Notes: generated by a model not told the origin, from the sequence alone. DNA of 64,000 bases from Brachypterus glaber (GCA_958510825.1 OY294049.1:38158774-38222773); one strand, 5' to 3'. Positions 1-12,600 are shown, numbered from the stretch's first letter. Numbers and translations are program-made.

Positions 1-1151
1 GTCTGGAAAGTTTTAAAAGAGTTGTAGAAAAAGACTTTTTTTCATTTTTTAATTTTCCTGATTTTGCATTGCCAATACAAAATCAAGAAAACTAAAAAAT
101 TTCTAAAAATCAGGGAAATTTAAAAATTGTATCTTTCTACAACTGTTTGAGAAAAAAACTCTTTTTCTACAACTTTTAAGGAAAGAAAATTCTTTTTCTA
201 CAACTGTTTTAGAACTCTGTTATTATTATTCAGTTTTATGATGTACATCTTCTTGAAAAGAGATATTCCAAGTAGTTAAAAAAAAAATTGTGAATTAAAA
301 ACGTATTATAAATTAAAACTACTTATTTATTTGTAACTTGTTAATATTGTTTTTTAAGCTTGTGTTTTTTATTCATTAAGTTATATAGCCATTGCTTAAT
401 ATATACTAAGTATTTTATAATTGTTATATTTTTTTTTTAAATGGCACGTGTATAATAAATTTTATTAAATTACAATTAGAAAATTGTCAGTTTAATTTGT
501 TTTTTAATTTAAAATTGGCATTTTAACCACTGTGCTATAAAGTCATTTCACCCAATCACAACAACGTGTGCACTAATGCAGCGGGACTAAAACAGCCAGT
601 TTAATCCCTTGATATATAAATTATTATATGCTCGTTTTCATCGATTTTTTTGTAATTGTATAATTTTTGCGTGTTTTTTTAATAGATTGTAATAATTATT
701 GAATAAGTGTTTAAAAAATTGTAAAAACAAGCCGTCAAGATATGTAATGCTACGCATTCCATTATATACTATTCAAAGTGGATGCCATCCACCATCCAAT
801 GGTATATTGCATTTTTACAAATAATGCAATTAAATACAATTAATAAAAAAAATATGTTTTTAAAAAACAAAAAAAAATTTTGTGATCAAAAAATGTTAAA
901 AAAAAAATTTTGTAAAGAAATTAATTTTTTCGAAAAGCAAAAAATTTTTGAAAAAAAAATATACAATAAGGATCTTTCCCCCATAGAACTCGATTTTTCC
1001 TGAAAATTTCGTGTCCACAAAAAACGTGACATCGGACGGACGGACAGGCATTTTCAAAGTTTCTTATTTTTTCATGAAACACATTTGTATCCAAGAATTT
1101 TTTGTCTAGGACGTTTTTTGACGATTTTGCGAAATTCAAATCTACCATATA

Positions 1152-1394
1152 AGGGAACGTTCAAGTATTACGTAACGCAAATTGTACCAAAATTCATACA
1201 CTTCATACCCCGGTTCCCGAGTTATTTTAGATTATAGAGATTTCATATTTTGGCTACCCCCCCCCTAATAGGGGGTGTGTTAGGGGGGGGTAGCCAAAAT
1301 ATGAAATCTCTACAGCCTTGAATAACGCGAGAACCGAGGTATGAAGTTTATGAATTTTGGTACACTTTGCGTTACGTAATACTTGAACGTTTCC
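1152..1394. mobile_element. Palindromic MITE with AGGGAACGTTCAAGTATTAC ends
   Basis: The two halves are almost complete inverted complements around a C-run/G-run centre at about 1258-1290. The ends read AGGGAACG and CGTTTCC, and both are flanked by TA. The same terminal sequence occurs at 15764-15902, 40306-40667 and 54978-55119, with a weaker relative at about 9490-9650. TA flanks suggest a Tc1/mariner-type cut-and-paste origin. No transposase is present. Confidence 0.75.
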
Positions 1395-1697
1395 TAATTA
1401 TTATATTAAATACTATTCTAGCGCTAATAATAAGAATCGATTTGCCATAAAAAAAATGTCGTTAAAAGGAAAAATAAAGGCGCGCAGAAATGCTATTTTT
1501 AGATTAATAGATCTGTTTAAAACCAATAAATGACGTGTTTATCAAAGAAAACAAGCCGTGAAAATATGTAATGCTTCGCATTCAATGGTATACTTTTAGT
1601 TCGACTTAAAAAAACACCCAGTTTTCTTGTACAATTTGTTTACTTATAATATATAAGTAAACAAATTGTACCTAAATGTGACATGTAAAATATAGTA

Positions 1698-2021
1698 GTT
1701 ATTTATGGTACTAGTGGGTAAAGTAAGATATTGCCCATGAGAAAATTAACCTGCGAGGTGTCAGCAGGTTAATTTTCGAGAGGGCAATATCGGTTTACCC
1801 ATGAGTGCCATACAAGGTTTTATCCAATAAATAGCTTAGGAATTCATAAGTTTATTAAAAATTTAATGACATTTACAAGAAAATAATTTGACAAGTGACA
1901 ACTGAGTGGGTAAAATAAATAATTATCCACTCAATAAAGTAAAAGCCACGCGGGGGTTATTATTGAGTTTATCTATTTAAAATAAAGCTGGTAATTGTCT
2001 TATTATCTGTATGTATTGGAT
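1698..2021. repeat. ~325-bp interspersed repeat with foldback 5' part, copy 1
   Basis: Nearly the same sequence recurs at 28184-28496 and 63191-63510. The first ~110 bases fold back on themselves (GGGTAAA..AGATATTGCCC against GGGCAATATC..TTTACCC). The rest contains AAAGCCACGCGGGGGTTATT and ends in TGTATTGGAT. There is no open frame. It behaves as a discrete non-autonomous insertion; copy 2 sits inside another repeat whose uninterrupted form is also in the window. Confidence 0.75.
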
Positions 2022-3377
2022 AGTGTTTTATTCGCAAAAAAATGCAAAAATTAAAAATATATACGGGATTGTTTTTCGTAAAAATCGGGTTGCGGTAAGG
2101 GGTTGAAAACAATTTATTTCTATAATATATATTTTTTTCAATTTATTTTTCGTTTTACAAAAAACTTTTTGAAAAAAATTGAATTTTTTTTTCTTATTTT
2201 TGTTTTGTTTTTTATTTTAATGAACATAGGCCTATAGGGAAAAGTATTATTTTGTTAGCAGCAGTATTTTTTATCAAATATAAAGATGCATTTTAAAAAT
2301 ATTTTTTTTAGATTATTACCAATGGATTTTTCCATTGTGGAAATCCTAGGTACGCCACTGAAGTTGACAAAAACAATATTTTATGCAAAAACTCAGTATT
2401 CGCAAACCGTGAGTTTATCACGTAACCGCATCCTATTTTCAGGGAAAACTCTTTTTTTTATTTAGATGAGATAATAGTTTCTTATTATCAAGTACTAATA
2501 AAAACGCTTTTAGAATATTACCAAACTTTTTGCGCAAGCTTAAGACCCAGAGTTGCGTATTATATTATATACAACACCCAACTGTTCACAAGTAAGTACA
2601 TATTTTTTTTTAATTTAAAATATTTTGATGGCCTTTTTAGTTCTTTTTGTCAACCTAACGAGTAATTTTACTTTCCTCAAGGAAAGTCTTGCATTAGTAT
2701 AAAAAATTGTATTGCTTTTTTTACGCTTTTCGACGCAAAAAAGGCTATTTACGCGAAAAAAATCTGTCGGTCTGTCGTAAACATTTTCACCATGATAACT
2801 CGGGAATGCTTTGAGCAAAAGTCTTCAAATTTGAAACATGGGTTAATTATCTCGGCTGGGATTGTTTATGGTAAAAATCGGGGTGTGGTAAGGGGGTAAT
2901 TTTTTTTTTTTTTGAAAAAAAAAACGGAATAGGTACTAAACCGGGTGGCTTACGTAATAGAATCACTTATTTTTTATTCCACAAATTTCAATAGGTAATT
3001 TATGGAATAAATTTTTATTAGTTATTATAATATACAGTGCGTGTTTAAAGTCCGCCCCTCTTACATTCTGAACGGCTTAAGATATGAGCATGAAATTTAG
3101 AAAACGTTAATAACCCATTTTGTTTTTTTTTTTGATATACATATACTTGATATGTTTAGGGGGCAAGAGGCAAGGAGGAACTTTTTATTAATGGTAAGGT
3201 GGGTCGTGTGATACATTATTTTAAAGCTTATTAAATTCTCTCTGTGACTATATAATTTTTAATCATTAAAAAGAATTTTTTAATGTTTAAAAAAAAAACA
3301 AAAATCTAAAGTTAAAGGGGGCGGATTTTTGACATGCACAGTTTAACAATCGCATTTTTTGTATATTGTATGGAAGG

Positions 3378-4118
3378 ATGTCTGAAGTTAGAGGTCCCAT
3401 TCCTAGACCCCAACTAAAAGGTCTTCTGCACAGCCAAATCAAAAGAAACTTGACCCTCTGTTTTATATCTGTTTTCACTGCAGGAGTTTATATGAGATTT
3501 GTTTATGGAGATGGAAATAAGAAAAAATACGCCGAATTTTACAAGTAAGAGAGTTTTGCTTTCCCTTTAAAAATAATCATAATTCTAGGCCACGCCCAGG
3601 GTCGGACTGGAACCATTTACCATTTTTGACTAAACATATATGTTTTTATGTATATTAAAGTGTTCCCACCTTAATTTAATGATAAAACAATTTTGGACAC
3701 TTTTCTTCATTTGGCGACATAGTGCGACGCGTCGGCATTTGCCAACTTGGCGACTCTGTCTACGCCCCTAAACAATACTACAGTTTAAAATTAAAATAAC
3801 AACAACTTTGGTTTTGAGTTAGCAAGCCTCAGTTAACTTAAGACTTAGATTTAGTGTCCCTAGGACAAATTTTAAATTAAAATTGGTTCTAAAAGGGCCA
3901 ATGTGAGTTTGTCAATAGCAGCGTTTTCAAAATATTACATCAGAGTTGACATGAAAACGCTGCTATTGACAAAGTGACATTGGCCCTTTTAGAACCAAGT
4001 CACAGAATTAATTAAATTATTTAAAAAAATATTTTTATGTTTTAGAAATTACGATATCGAAAAAGAATTTGATCGTATGAGAAAAAAAGGTGTTTTTGAT
4101 TCATGTGATTCGGAGTAA
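3378..4118 (+). CDS. Cytochrome c oxidase subunit 6C-like protein, paralogue 1
   Basis: Small membrane subunit of mitochondrial complex IV by homology. Exon 1 is 3378-3544 and exon 2 is 4046-4118; the intron splits an AAA lysine codon after two bases. The product is about 79 residues: an N-terminal segment PRPQLKGLLHSQIKRNL, one hydrophobic helix (about residues 30-47), then a charged tail NYDIEKEFDRMRKKGVFDS. This order matches COX6C (Drosophila cype), usually about 75-80 residues. I chose the ATG at 3378 because it begins the homologous MSEVRGP segment. An in-frame TTG lies upstream, and an earlier ATG at 3370 is out of frame. The intron carries a foldback MITE at 3883-3998. A poly(A) signal AATAAA lies near 4174. 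It is in tandem with paralogue 2; the copy at 45550-45850 looks the most canonical. Confidence 0.88.
3883..3998. mobile_element. Foldback MITE in the COX6C-like 1 intron
   Basis: Perfect 21-bp terminal arms begin TTGGTTCTAAAAGGGCC. Inner arms TTGTCAATAGCAGCGTTTTC also pair, so almost the whole 116-bp unit is a hairpin. It lies between the splice sites and carries no open frame. Confidence 0.75.
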
Positions 4119-4249
4119 AAAAAATAATTTTTAATATTTATAAAAATCTCGTAGTGTAAATTAAATGTATTATAATAAAATATTCTTTATTTAATAACTT
4201 ATTTTGTGTTTTTTTTTTAAACTTATGTTTACGGACAAAACATAAGTTT

Positions 4250-4302
4250 TTAGGGTCACTCCATCCAGCACAAGTCAAAAAACAGCTGTGTGGAGTGATC
4301 CT
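4250..4302. repeat. Tiny TAGGGTCACTC hairpin
   Basis: A ~50-bp inverted repeat (TAGGGTCACTCCA with TGGAGTGATCCTA) lies between the two COX6C-like genes. Its ends resemble the larger hAT-like elements at 23038-23171 and 34866-35019, so it is probably a highly deleted relative. Confidence 0.5.
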
Positions 4303-4537
4303 AAGCTTTTTAAATACGGGTTCTAAAAAAACTTAAGTATTACTAAGTATAACTACTTTTAAAACAAATTTCAGAATGCCTTGAGATTTTGACGTATCTT
4401 GACGTAATAGTAAAAGTCATAGGTAAAAAAAGTTTTAGATTTTGAAGTAGATTTTTACCTGAATGAAAATTAAGCAAAAGTAAGTAATATAATGTTTTAA
4501 ATTAGGATGTAAGCACTTTTAAACGTAATTATTTCAG

Positions 4538-6251
4538 ATGTCAGACCCAGCAGCCGTCAGAAAAGTGAAAAAACCGCAAATGCATAATTTATTATTTGGT
4601 GTATTTTCCAAAAAACTGCCCATTATCCTGGCGAATACCGCCTTGGTTGGTTTGGCCTTTGAATTTCTTTATATTCAGCGAAGAAAGAAGATTTACAGAG
4701 ATTTTTACGCGTAAGAGTTGTTATATTTACATTACATTATATTTTGTTTAACCTCGTACTATTCTACTTAATTAAGCATCACCTAAGTCCAGGACTTGTG
4801 TGGGCTAGTAGTAGAGGGAACTACCGGCTTTAATTGACTTTCGAACCAATTTATAGGGAGTGTCCGCTTCACTTACGCCTTCGCCAAATTTCAATTATTA
4901 ATTAACTAAAAAAGGCAAATCGGCGCCGGTGAGAATCGAACTCACGCTATTTTGGGTAGTAAACTTGTCGAGTACGACGCGGTAGTCTACTACACCAATC
5001 CTCCCATGTTAGCTTTTACTGTTGTCAATGTGATGCTTTCTCAAAATAATGCCACATTAGGGTCCTATAATTTTAGTTTTTCATATTTTCCTACCCAAGT
5101 AACACAGTAGCTATAAATTATCTTTTACAGCAAAATTGCACCCACACTGGCTGCGAAAGAGTGGTAAGATATACTTTATAGCTACTTGTGTTACATGGGT
5201 TGAATACGTGTACTTATACCTGAAAAGGGGCCCTGTCGCTTAGAAATAAAAGCTATTTTTTTTTCAAGAGGTCAAAATTTACCATTTATGATACAGATAT
5301 ACTGCCCGAAGCGCGTGTTTTCTTTTTTCGCCGATTTATGATGCAAGCTTGGCCGACGATCATATAAAACGCCTTATTTTACATCGGTACTTAGTGCTAC
5401 TAAGAGTGCCGATGTATTGAAATCTTCGCCAAAAAGTCAAAATCTTGGACCACGTTTTTTTCACATTTCTCGACGTTTTAGACCATTCAGAGTAGAAATC
5501 AGTAAAAAAAATTTTTGCGTCCGTCTGTCTGTCTGGGTGTAAACTCTCTAGATCCATTTCTTCATTTGCGTTTTTTTGCATATTGTTTCTTATCGTATTC
5601 GGAAGAGCTGATTAGATTTTGGGGGTAAATGATTGGGGGTAAGGGGGTAAAAATAGGGTAAAACTTCTATTTTTAGCGTTTTTTGTTTATAATTAAGGCA
5701 ATTATTATTGTATTTGGTTAATTTAGCACTTATATAAAAGATAATTTTAAAATGGTCAAAAAATGTTATAAACAACGTTTTCCTAAAACGCATTGTTTTC
5801 GAGATATTGGCGTTTAAAGCAGTAAAAGATTTTTTTAGCATATCTCACATATTTATAACCCGATTTCAAAAAAATATATTTTAAATAAAAGCTCTTTTTA
5901 AGCCCTATATATAAAAAATGTTATATACAGTTTTTTGCTAGAATATAATGTTTTAAAGATACAGAATTTAAAATCAAACAAAACACCTTTTTTGAAATTT
6001 GCAAACTAGATGGCTCTAGTGTACAATAGTGCCGATGTTTTGACAGGGTGCTTGCAACGTTTCATCTAGTTACAATTAATGAAATTCTCTGTACAATATT
6101 GTATACTAAAATTTAATATCTGTATATAATATACAAATATTGGATTATAATAATAAATCATTAAGTAAATATAAATTTTATTTTTAGAAACTACGACATC
6201 GAGGCGGAGTTTGACTGCATGATGAAAAAAGGTGTTTTTGATTCTTGTTAA
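4538..6251 (+). CDS. Cytochrome c oxidase subunit 6C-like protein, paralogue 2
   Basis: Complex IV accessory subunit by homology. Coding exons are 4538-4710 and 6188-6251, with the intron in the same phase and at the same protein position as in the other two COX6C genes of the window. The product is about 79 residues: KKPQMHNLLFGVFSKKLP, a hydrophobic helix (about residues 28-45), a basic stretch QRRKK, then NYDIEAEFDCMMKKGVFDSC. It is the most diverged of the three, so a tissue-restricted role is possible but unproven. The ATG follows directly on an acceptor (TTATTTCAG), with a possible donor GCAAAA/GTAAGT near 4480, suggesting a 5' UTR intron. The 1.48-kb coding intron has been enlarged by a SINE (4745-5007), a foldback MITE (5094-5199) and a Helitron-like element (5383-6069). 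Poly(A) signals AATAAA overlap and follow the stop. The 3' end runs into the 3' end of GSS. Confidence 0.87.
4745..5007 (-). mobile_element. tRNA-derived SINE, copy 1
   Basis: On the minus strand the head (about 5007-4920) reads as a degenerate tRNA, with an A-box-like TTGGTGTAGTAG and a B-box region GAGTTCGATTCTC. A shared body follows, ending in TAAACAAAAT. A close copy on the plus strand is at 30392-30658 and a headless fragment at 41325-41440. It lies in the COX6C-like 2 intron. The tRNA-like part is not a functional tRNA gene, because the anticodon arm is disrupted. Confidence 0.85.
5094..5199. mobile_element. Foldback MITE with CAAGTAACACAGTAGCTAT ends, copy 1
   Basis: Inverted arms CAAGTAACACAGTAGCTATA and TATAGCTACTTGTGTTACATG enclose a GCAAAATTGCA core. 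A second copy of the same design is at 22223-22336. Confidence 0.7.
5383..6069. mobile_element. Non-autonomous Helitron-like element, copy 1
   Basis: A ~690-bp sequence is shared almost base for base with 19676-20348 in the same orientation. Both copies start TCGG after an A and end CTAG before a T, as expected of a Helitron inserted between A and T. The 5' end folds (CATCGGCACTTAGT with ACTAAGAGTGCCGATG in copy 2). I see no strong 3' hairpin, so the class is an inference. Open frames inside it (for example 5590-5841 minus) are not conserved proteins. Confidence 0.55.
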
Positions 6252-6602
6252 ATAAAATGTAGTTAAATTTTAACTAGAAATAAAAGAACCAAAGTTCTTA
6301 GCAAGTTTTATTTAACAGAATATAATCACGTATCATATAAAATATATATTTAAAAAGTTAACAAATAAATGCTGATAAAAGGGTGCAACGTACAAAGAAT
6401 TGTTTGGTACCGTAAAAGTTCCATTTTTGGTTCGGATCCCAAAGAAAAATTAAATTCACTGTAATTTATCATGGAGTTCAATGTAAATCCTTTTTTCAGT
6501 GCAATTTTTTGATAATTTTTGGAACCCGCGCCTTAAATATATCTAGAGTAACTAACTTTATATTTTCACGCACCAAAATATGTTTCCCATGGGCCTAGTA
6601 CA

Positions 6603-9600
6603 TTAGTCAATCAAGTACGGACTATCTAAGGCTCCCAGCCCTGCTGCCACCCCTCCTTCATTGGCAGTGGACACCTTGGTCCTCAACATGTGCCCCACCT
6701 GACGGTTTGCGTATATTTTTTGGGAATCACTGAAAACAAATAATCTTTAATCTTGTGCCTTATCATTTATATAACTTTCCTAGACACATTCTAACCTCCA
6801 GCATTTCTCAATGCTTTTTTTTGTTAAAGTATTTAAAAAAAAAAACTTGTACTTACGCAATAATAACACCAAAAATGCCCAATTCCGACACCATGTCCAC
6901 TAGTGGAGGTGGATTATCGCCACCAGGTCTTATCATATACCCCGTGGTGATAGGTGGATGAATGCGCTCCATCAAAATCCACGCGGTGCGTTCTTTGCTG
7001 TCCTTCATCTTCAGCATGGCATCTTTGACGTCCTCTCCGTAGATGTTGTTGCCGCCACCCTCTCTTTGAGGCTTCAGGACGAACCTAAATAAAAATCAGA
7101 ACGGTTTTTAAGGCAACCAGCGCCCTTAGGGGCGGGGGGTGATTTTTGTGAAAATTGGTATATTGGGGTTTTTGGGGTTGCTGAAAGTAAATCTAATAAC
7201 AGATTGTTTATCAGCTACCCCAAAAACTCACATATACCAATTTCTATTACAGAGTTAATTTTACGAATTCGGTGCGCCATATTGGATCCGCCATCTTGAA
7301 CTTTTAAAATCTCATAACAGATTCGACATCAACGACCCCAAAAACCCAAATATACCAATTTCTATTACAATCAGAGTTAATTTTACAAATTCGGTCAGCC
7401 ATATTGGATCCGTCATTTTGAATTTTGAAAATATGATAACAGAGTCGTGATCAGCGACCCCAAAAACTTATAACGCAACTATTTTTATAGAACTACAGTC
7501 ATTAGAAAAATGCGTGCTACAAAAGGGTTAAACCAAACAAGGCACTTCGATAAGCCTTTAAGTTTGAGTTTTTAAAGAATCCACCAGTCACTGACATATT
7601 GAGGTCGCATTAAACGACCCCAACGGCTCGTGTATGGATATTTTAAGGGCCATTAAGAGGGTTTTTAGGGGGTTAAAGTATAAATTTCTGGTTTTTAGTC
7701 TGTTTTTCTTTCTTTTTTTACATTTTTTTTTAGTTTTCCTTCAAAATTTGCACGCTAGGTCTACCTTTCGGGATTATCTAGGGCCATTTGAACAGCTTTT
7801 TCTCCAAATTCGTCGAAATCCAATCCATAGAGTCCCGTGAATATTTCTTTCACTGATTCGATAGTTTTCGATTCCGTCAAAAACATTTCCACCGCTCCAG
7901 ATTTGGCCAATGCCTGTTGGACTTTTTTTGTACCAGCCAAGTGATATTGAATCGATGGGCATTTTATTGCTTGGGATCTATAACAAGAATTAATCTAGAT
8001 CTAAGGCAGACAAATTTAAAAATACAACATTTAACTTGAAAGCCATCTTACCATTATAAAAGAGAAATTTTAATTAATATCAGTTTATAATAAATACCTT
8101 TCCATTAATAACCGTGCATCCCATTCTTTTTTTCCATGGTAGTGTCCAGGTTCGTAACCCGCTCTAAAGTAAATTACAGCTACAGGATGACCATCACTGA
8201 AAAATCAACGTAAGGTTTTCTGATTTTTTTTCTTTTTTATTTTACAATTGAACGCATACTTTAAGGAGACTGTTCGTTTCATAATTGGAAAAAAGAAACT
8301 TTTAATTTTTCAGAAAAAAAAAATATATAAAATGATAAAAATATTAAAAATAGAATATTTTTTAGGTTTAGTTACTATAGTGTTTAGTCTTATGAATAGA
8401 ATCCCGTTGGAATTTTTACTCTATGTGTTACAGGAAGCCCAAAAACTGTGGAGACGTTTAAAAGGTGTCTTTTAGAAGAAGTTAAGAAGTGGTCAAGATG
8501 AACGAAAAATGCAAAAAAAAATATATTCTTAATAATGTCCAATAAATACAATATTCTTTTCACAAAAAAATTTCAAAGTTCATTTATCTATAAAGAACTT
8601 TCACTTTCGGGTTTAGACCGTGTTAATGGATTTTCACTTTCCGACGTTTCGTCTCTTACTACTAGAGACATCTTCAGGGATTAATCTGAAACTAAGTTTC
8701 GAATCAACAAAAAGTCACTATTTATGACGAGTTGTGGTTATTCACCCGTGACGAGGTTTTTCCTATCAAAGACTTCCATATTGCAGGTAAGTGTCCCGAT
8801 TGATATTGTTAGGATGCTTGATGATTTCTATCGATTCCCGTATCTTCCTTGGCATTTTTCTGTTTTCTGTTAATATTTGTTTTGTTTCAGACAAATTGAT
8901 TTTATGACCTGTTTCATGTACATGTTCGGCTACTGCCGATAAGGAAATTTGTTTCTTTCTTATATTGCGCTCATGCTCTTGAAGTCTTGTAGAAATTTTT
9001 CTCCTAGTTTCACCTATGTAAACCGTACCACAGGAGCAGGGTATTTTATATACGCCTTCTGAACTCAGGGGTATTTTGTCTTTTGTTGAAGTCAAACATT
9101 GACCTAATTTTAGGTTGGACCGAAATATAGGCTTAATATTTGACCTCTTCAAAAGTTTACCTATTTTATCCGTGATACCGCTTACATAGGGAAGTATAAC
9201 TTGTGTCTGTCTGTCATTGTCACTATTGTCCTGTTGTTTGGGTCTGGGATTTCTGTATTTGTATATGGTCTTATTAATGTCTTTTTTGGTATAACCGTTC
9301 ATGGTCAAGGCTTTGGTTTAAACTTAGTTTCAGATTAATCCCTGAAGATGTCTCTAGTAGTAAGAGACGAAACGTCGGAAAGTGAAAATCCATTAACACG
9401 GTCTAAACCCGAAAGTGAAAGTTCTTTATATCTTAATGGCCGTGAAAGCTTAAAATCTTCATTTATCTAATTATGAAACGAAAAGTCCCCTTAATACGTA
9501 ACGCATATTTCGCAAAATTCTGCTGTGGCTCCCCCCTAACGCTACCCCTATTAGGGGGGGGGGTAGCCAATAGGAAATAATTGAACTACACTTAATGTTA

Positions 9601-12600
9601 AAATTTTAAAGTTAAAAAGTCCAAAATGATTAAAATTTGCCTTACGTAATACTATACTAGTTTTTTTTTATTTTAAGTGATTTTTTTTTAAAACAATATT
9701 GTTATATATATAACTAGTTATTCGGAATAACTTATTCCTCTTATTAAACTTGATTTTTCCTGAAATTTTTATGTAGATTCCTTTTTTATCTTGCGCACCA
9801 ACAATGTGACACACAGACGGACGGATTTTTTTAAAATTGATAAAACACACATGTACATAAAAATGTTTGACCTAGGTTAATTAAATAGTATATTATGCAC
9901 CTAGTATGAGAACTAAGTCTTTAGTGTTCGAGACTGAAGTTTTTTTGCTGAGACGGAGTCGAGGCAAAAAATCAGTCGAGAACAGTTCGCATATGTGGTG
10001 CATATACTATTTTTTCTACTACCTAAAGCTAGTAACTCCGAATATCAGTTAAAAATAAAGTTTAAAAATTATTTTGACATAGTTGTCAGTTTGACAAATA
10101 AGTTGAAAAAAGTTAGTCTCAAAAATTTTTCATTATTGACCGTCGTCAATAAACAATGCTTAACAACGGTCAATAATAAATGAGTTCACTGATTTTATTG
10201 GTTGCCAAGGTAAACAAGCCTTGACAACGGTAGATAATATGTAAGCTAGCACTTAATTAGGTAGTAGAAAAATAAAATTTTTAATGTTTAGCTAGGTTAA
10301 TTTTTTCGTTTTCGAAAATTCAAAAAACATCTAGCTCGAACTCGAAAAATAAAATAAAAATCTACTTTCTATAAAGGTCATAGAAAAAATATCATTCTTA
10401 CATTAACATTTCATTATCCGAAGTGAGACTGGCACTGTCAGCAATTTGCGTGAGGTTGCGTCTCAAAACTTTGACGTCAGGATTGAGTTTGCGAATTTCA
10501 AATTCGTGAAACCTCTGGTCGCAAATATTGTAAGAAACGTCCTCAATCACAAATAAAATCACAGCGTGCTGTTTTCCATAGATTTTCCAGGCTTCCAGCA
10601 TTCCAGAACATAGTCCTTCGAGCGCGTGGTTCTCAGGAATCTAAAACTTTTGGATTTGAAAAGAAATACAAAAAAAACATCAAAAAACAAAAAAAAATCA
10701 AAGATTTTGAATTTTTTAACAAAGCAGTTTTTAACCCCCTTGGTATCCCATTCGAGATCTTTGGCTAAAGAACTTAAGATCTAAATTTTAAATTTTTATC
10801 TCTTTTCGGAGGGACAGACCAACAGACAGAAATCAGGGTTTCTGTATACGAAATTTTTATCAGATACTTACATTTGCTAGTTTTTCTCGATATCCCAATT
10901 CAGTCAAAACATACCTATTATACGAAAAAGTCGGTTATTATGGTGGTCTAAATTTTACAACTGGTGACTATTTAAACATCAAAAAAGAGCTACAAAATAG
11001 TAAAAAGTAACAAAAGGAATTATATGGAACTATTCAGGGCCGGCGGAAGGGGCGGGCGCCTGCTTGCTGTAGAGGCTGGGCGCCAAATTAGTACCAAACC
11101 AAATGACTTTTTTTTAGTCGTTAAATTATTGGCATGGGCGCCTAAATGCTTGGAACTTAATTTTTTAGGAGTGGTAAGCTTTTTTTTCGGTCGTCAAAAT
11201 TTTGGCATAGAGCGCATTAATTTTTCAGATGTGGTGAACTTTTTTGGGTCGTCAATTTTTGCCAGGGGGCGCCAAATAAATCAGGGTTTCGCCCGGTCAA
11301 CATTGTTGTCTTGCGCCGACCCTGGAACTATTGAAGGTTTTATTTTATATAAAATGGTGGAATCCAGAGACTTATTCAGAAAAAGTTATTCTTTATATAT
11401 TTTTTATACACACGACAAACTAGGTATAATTCAGTTAAATATTATAAAGTAAAAACGGTGTATCACACTTCAAATTTGATACCCTAGGGCCCTCCTGTCA
11501 GCAGTCAAATTTAAAATTTAAACAAATCAATACGGGTTTTACAAAATTTACTTTAGATATCCAATTAATTAATTATAACAAATCTCTACAGTGCCTCTAC
11601 ACATGCAAATTATTATTATTATTACTACAGTAGGTATACTGGAACTGGTAAAATAACGACTCGACCTAATGTTAGATAAATGTGGATTAAAGGTTTGACG
11701 CCAAATGTTAAGGTCTCACTATAAAATAACTTTTATCTAATGTTAGATAAACGTTATTCTAACGTTAGACACCTAACGTTAGAAATCGGGACATTAATAC
11801 AATGTTATTTAATATTAAATCGCGTTTGAAAACACCTTTGTCTGGCGTTAAATTTATACCAGGGTTTTAGTACCAGTAACTGGTTTCTCATGCATTAATG
11901 TACATATTTATTAAAGTACCAAAATGAAGTGATATAACGTAATTTATATCAGGGACCTTACTTTTAGCATGTCCGGTAAAAAGATCGGACAGATATGTGT
12001 ATACACATATCAATATATTGAAACTAATTTTGATCAAATTTTTTTTAGGGCTACCTGATGTTGATTAACAACCAATGTAACCGAGTGCGGAGGGTCACCA
12101 AATTTAATATTTCGTCAAATGCCGATGCTCAGTTATGATAAATGAGGAGTTAACATGCAAACCGTGCTTTGTCCATTTTTTTTGGGAAACGAGTTATTGA
12201 TAGATTCTTATCACTCTGTCATTTGCACATGAACCAACCTCACTTTTCAATTAAAACAAGCTTTTTTCTATTTAAAATAATATTTAAAAACTAGGGTTTC
12301 AATCAGAGTGTGTTTTGTCCACCTCTCAGTTTCAGATCAAACCATGTTTTGTCCACCTGGCCAATGGGATTGCTGATTTTCGGAAAGAAAAACGCGTTTT
12401 TTTAATGAAAATTTATCAAAAAGTCTACATATACTATAGTATATATTGAAAAAAACGCGTTTTATTTTTTTTTTAATAAAAAATTATGAAAAAGTCTACA
12501 TATACTTTCGAAAAATATAAAAGAAAACGATAGATTTTTTGAAAATTATAAACCAGAATGATCCCTTAATAAACTAATTTTGTTCAACTGAGCTTTGTCC

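Larger units (their letters stand above)
1..3377. other. Gene-free repeat-rich stretch upstream of the first COX6C-like gene
   Basis: I see no credible coding exon here. The stretch is AT-rich and made of interspersed repeats: short direct repeats around 1-215 containing CTACAAC, a copy of the CAAGCCGTGAAGATATG family at about 730-1140, a palindromic MITE at 1152-1394, a 324-bp repeat at 1698-2021, and a TIR-family fragment at about 3040-3330 sharing GTGTGATACAT with copies near 35.8-36.1 kb. The short open frames here are interrupted and overlap these repeats. Confidence 0.7.

Noticed and set aside
4920..5007. tRNA gene on the minus strand (T-arm GTTCGATTC)
   Set aside because: It is the head of a SINE: the same head and body occur at 30392-30658, and the anticodon arm does not fold properly.
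5590..5841. Open frame inside the first Helitron-like element
   Set aside because: The second copy of the element does not keep the frame intact, and the peptide is low complexity.
8248..8475. 75-codon plus-strand frame beginning MNAYFKETVRF
   Set aside because: AT-driven frame in a GSS intron, with no homology and no splice or promoter context.
11024..11452. 142-codon open frame on the plus strand
   Set aside because: It runs through a hAT MITE with degenerate direct repeats and into unrelated DNA; not protein-like.
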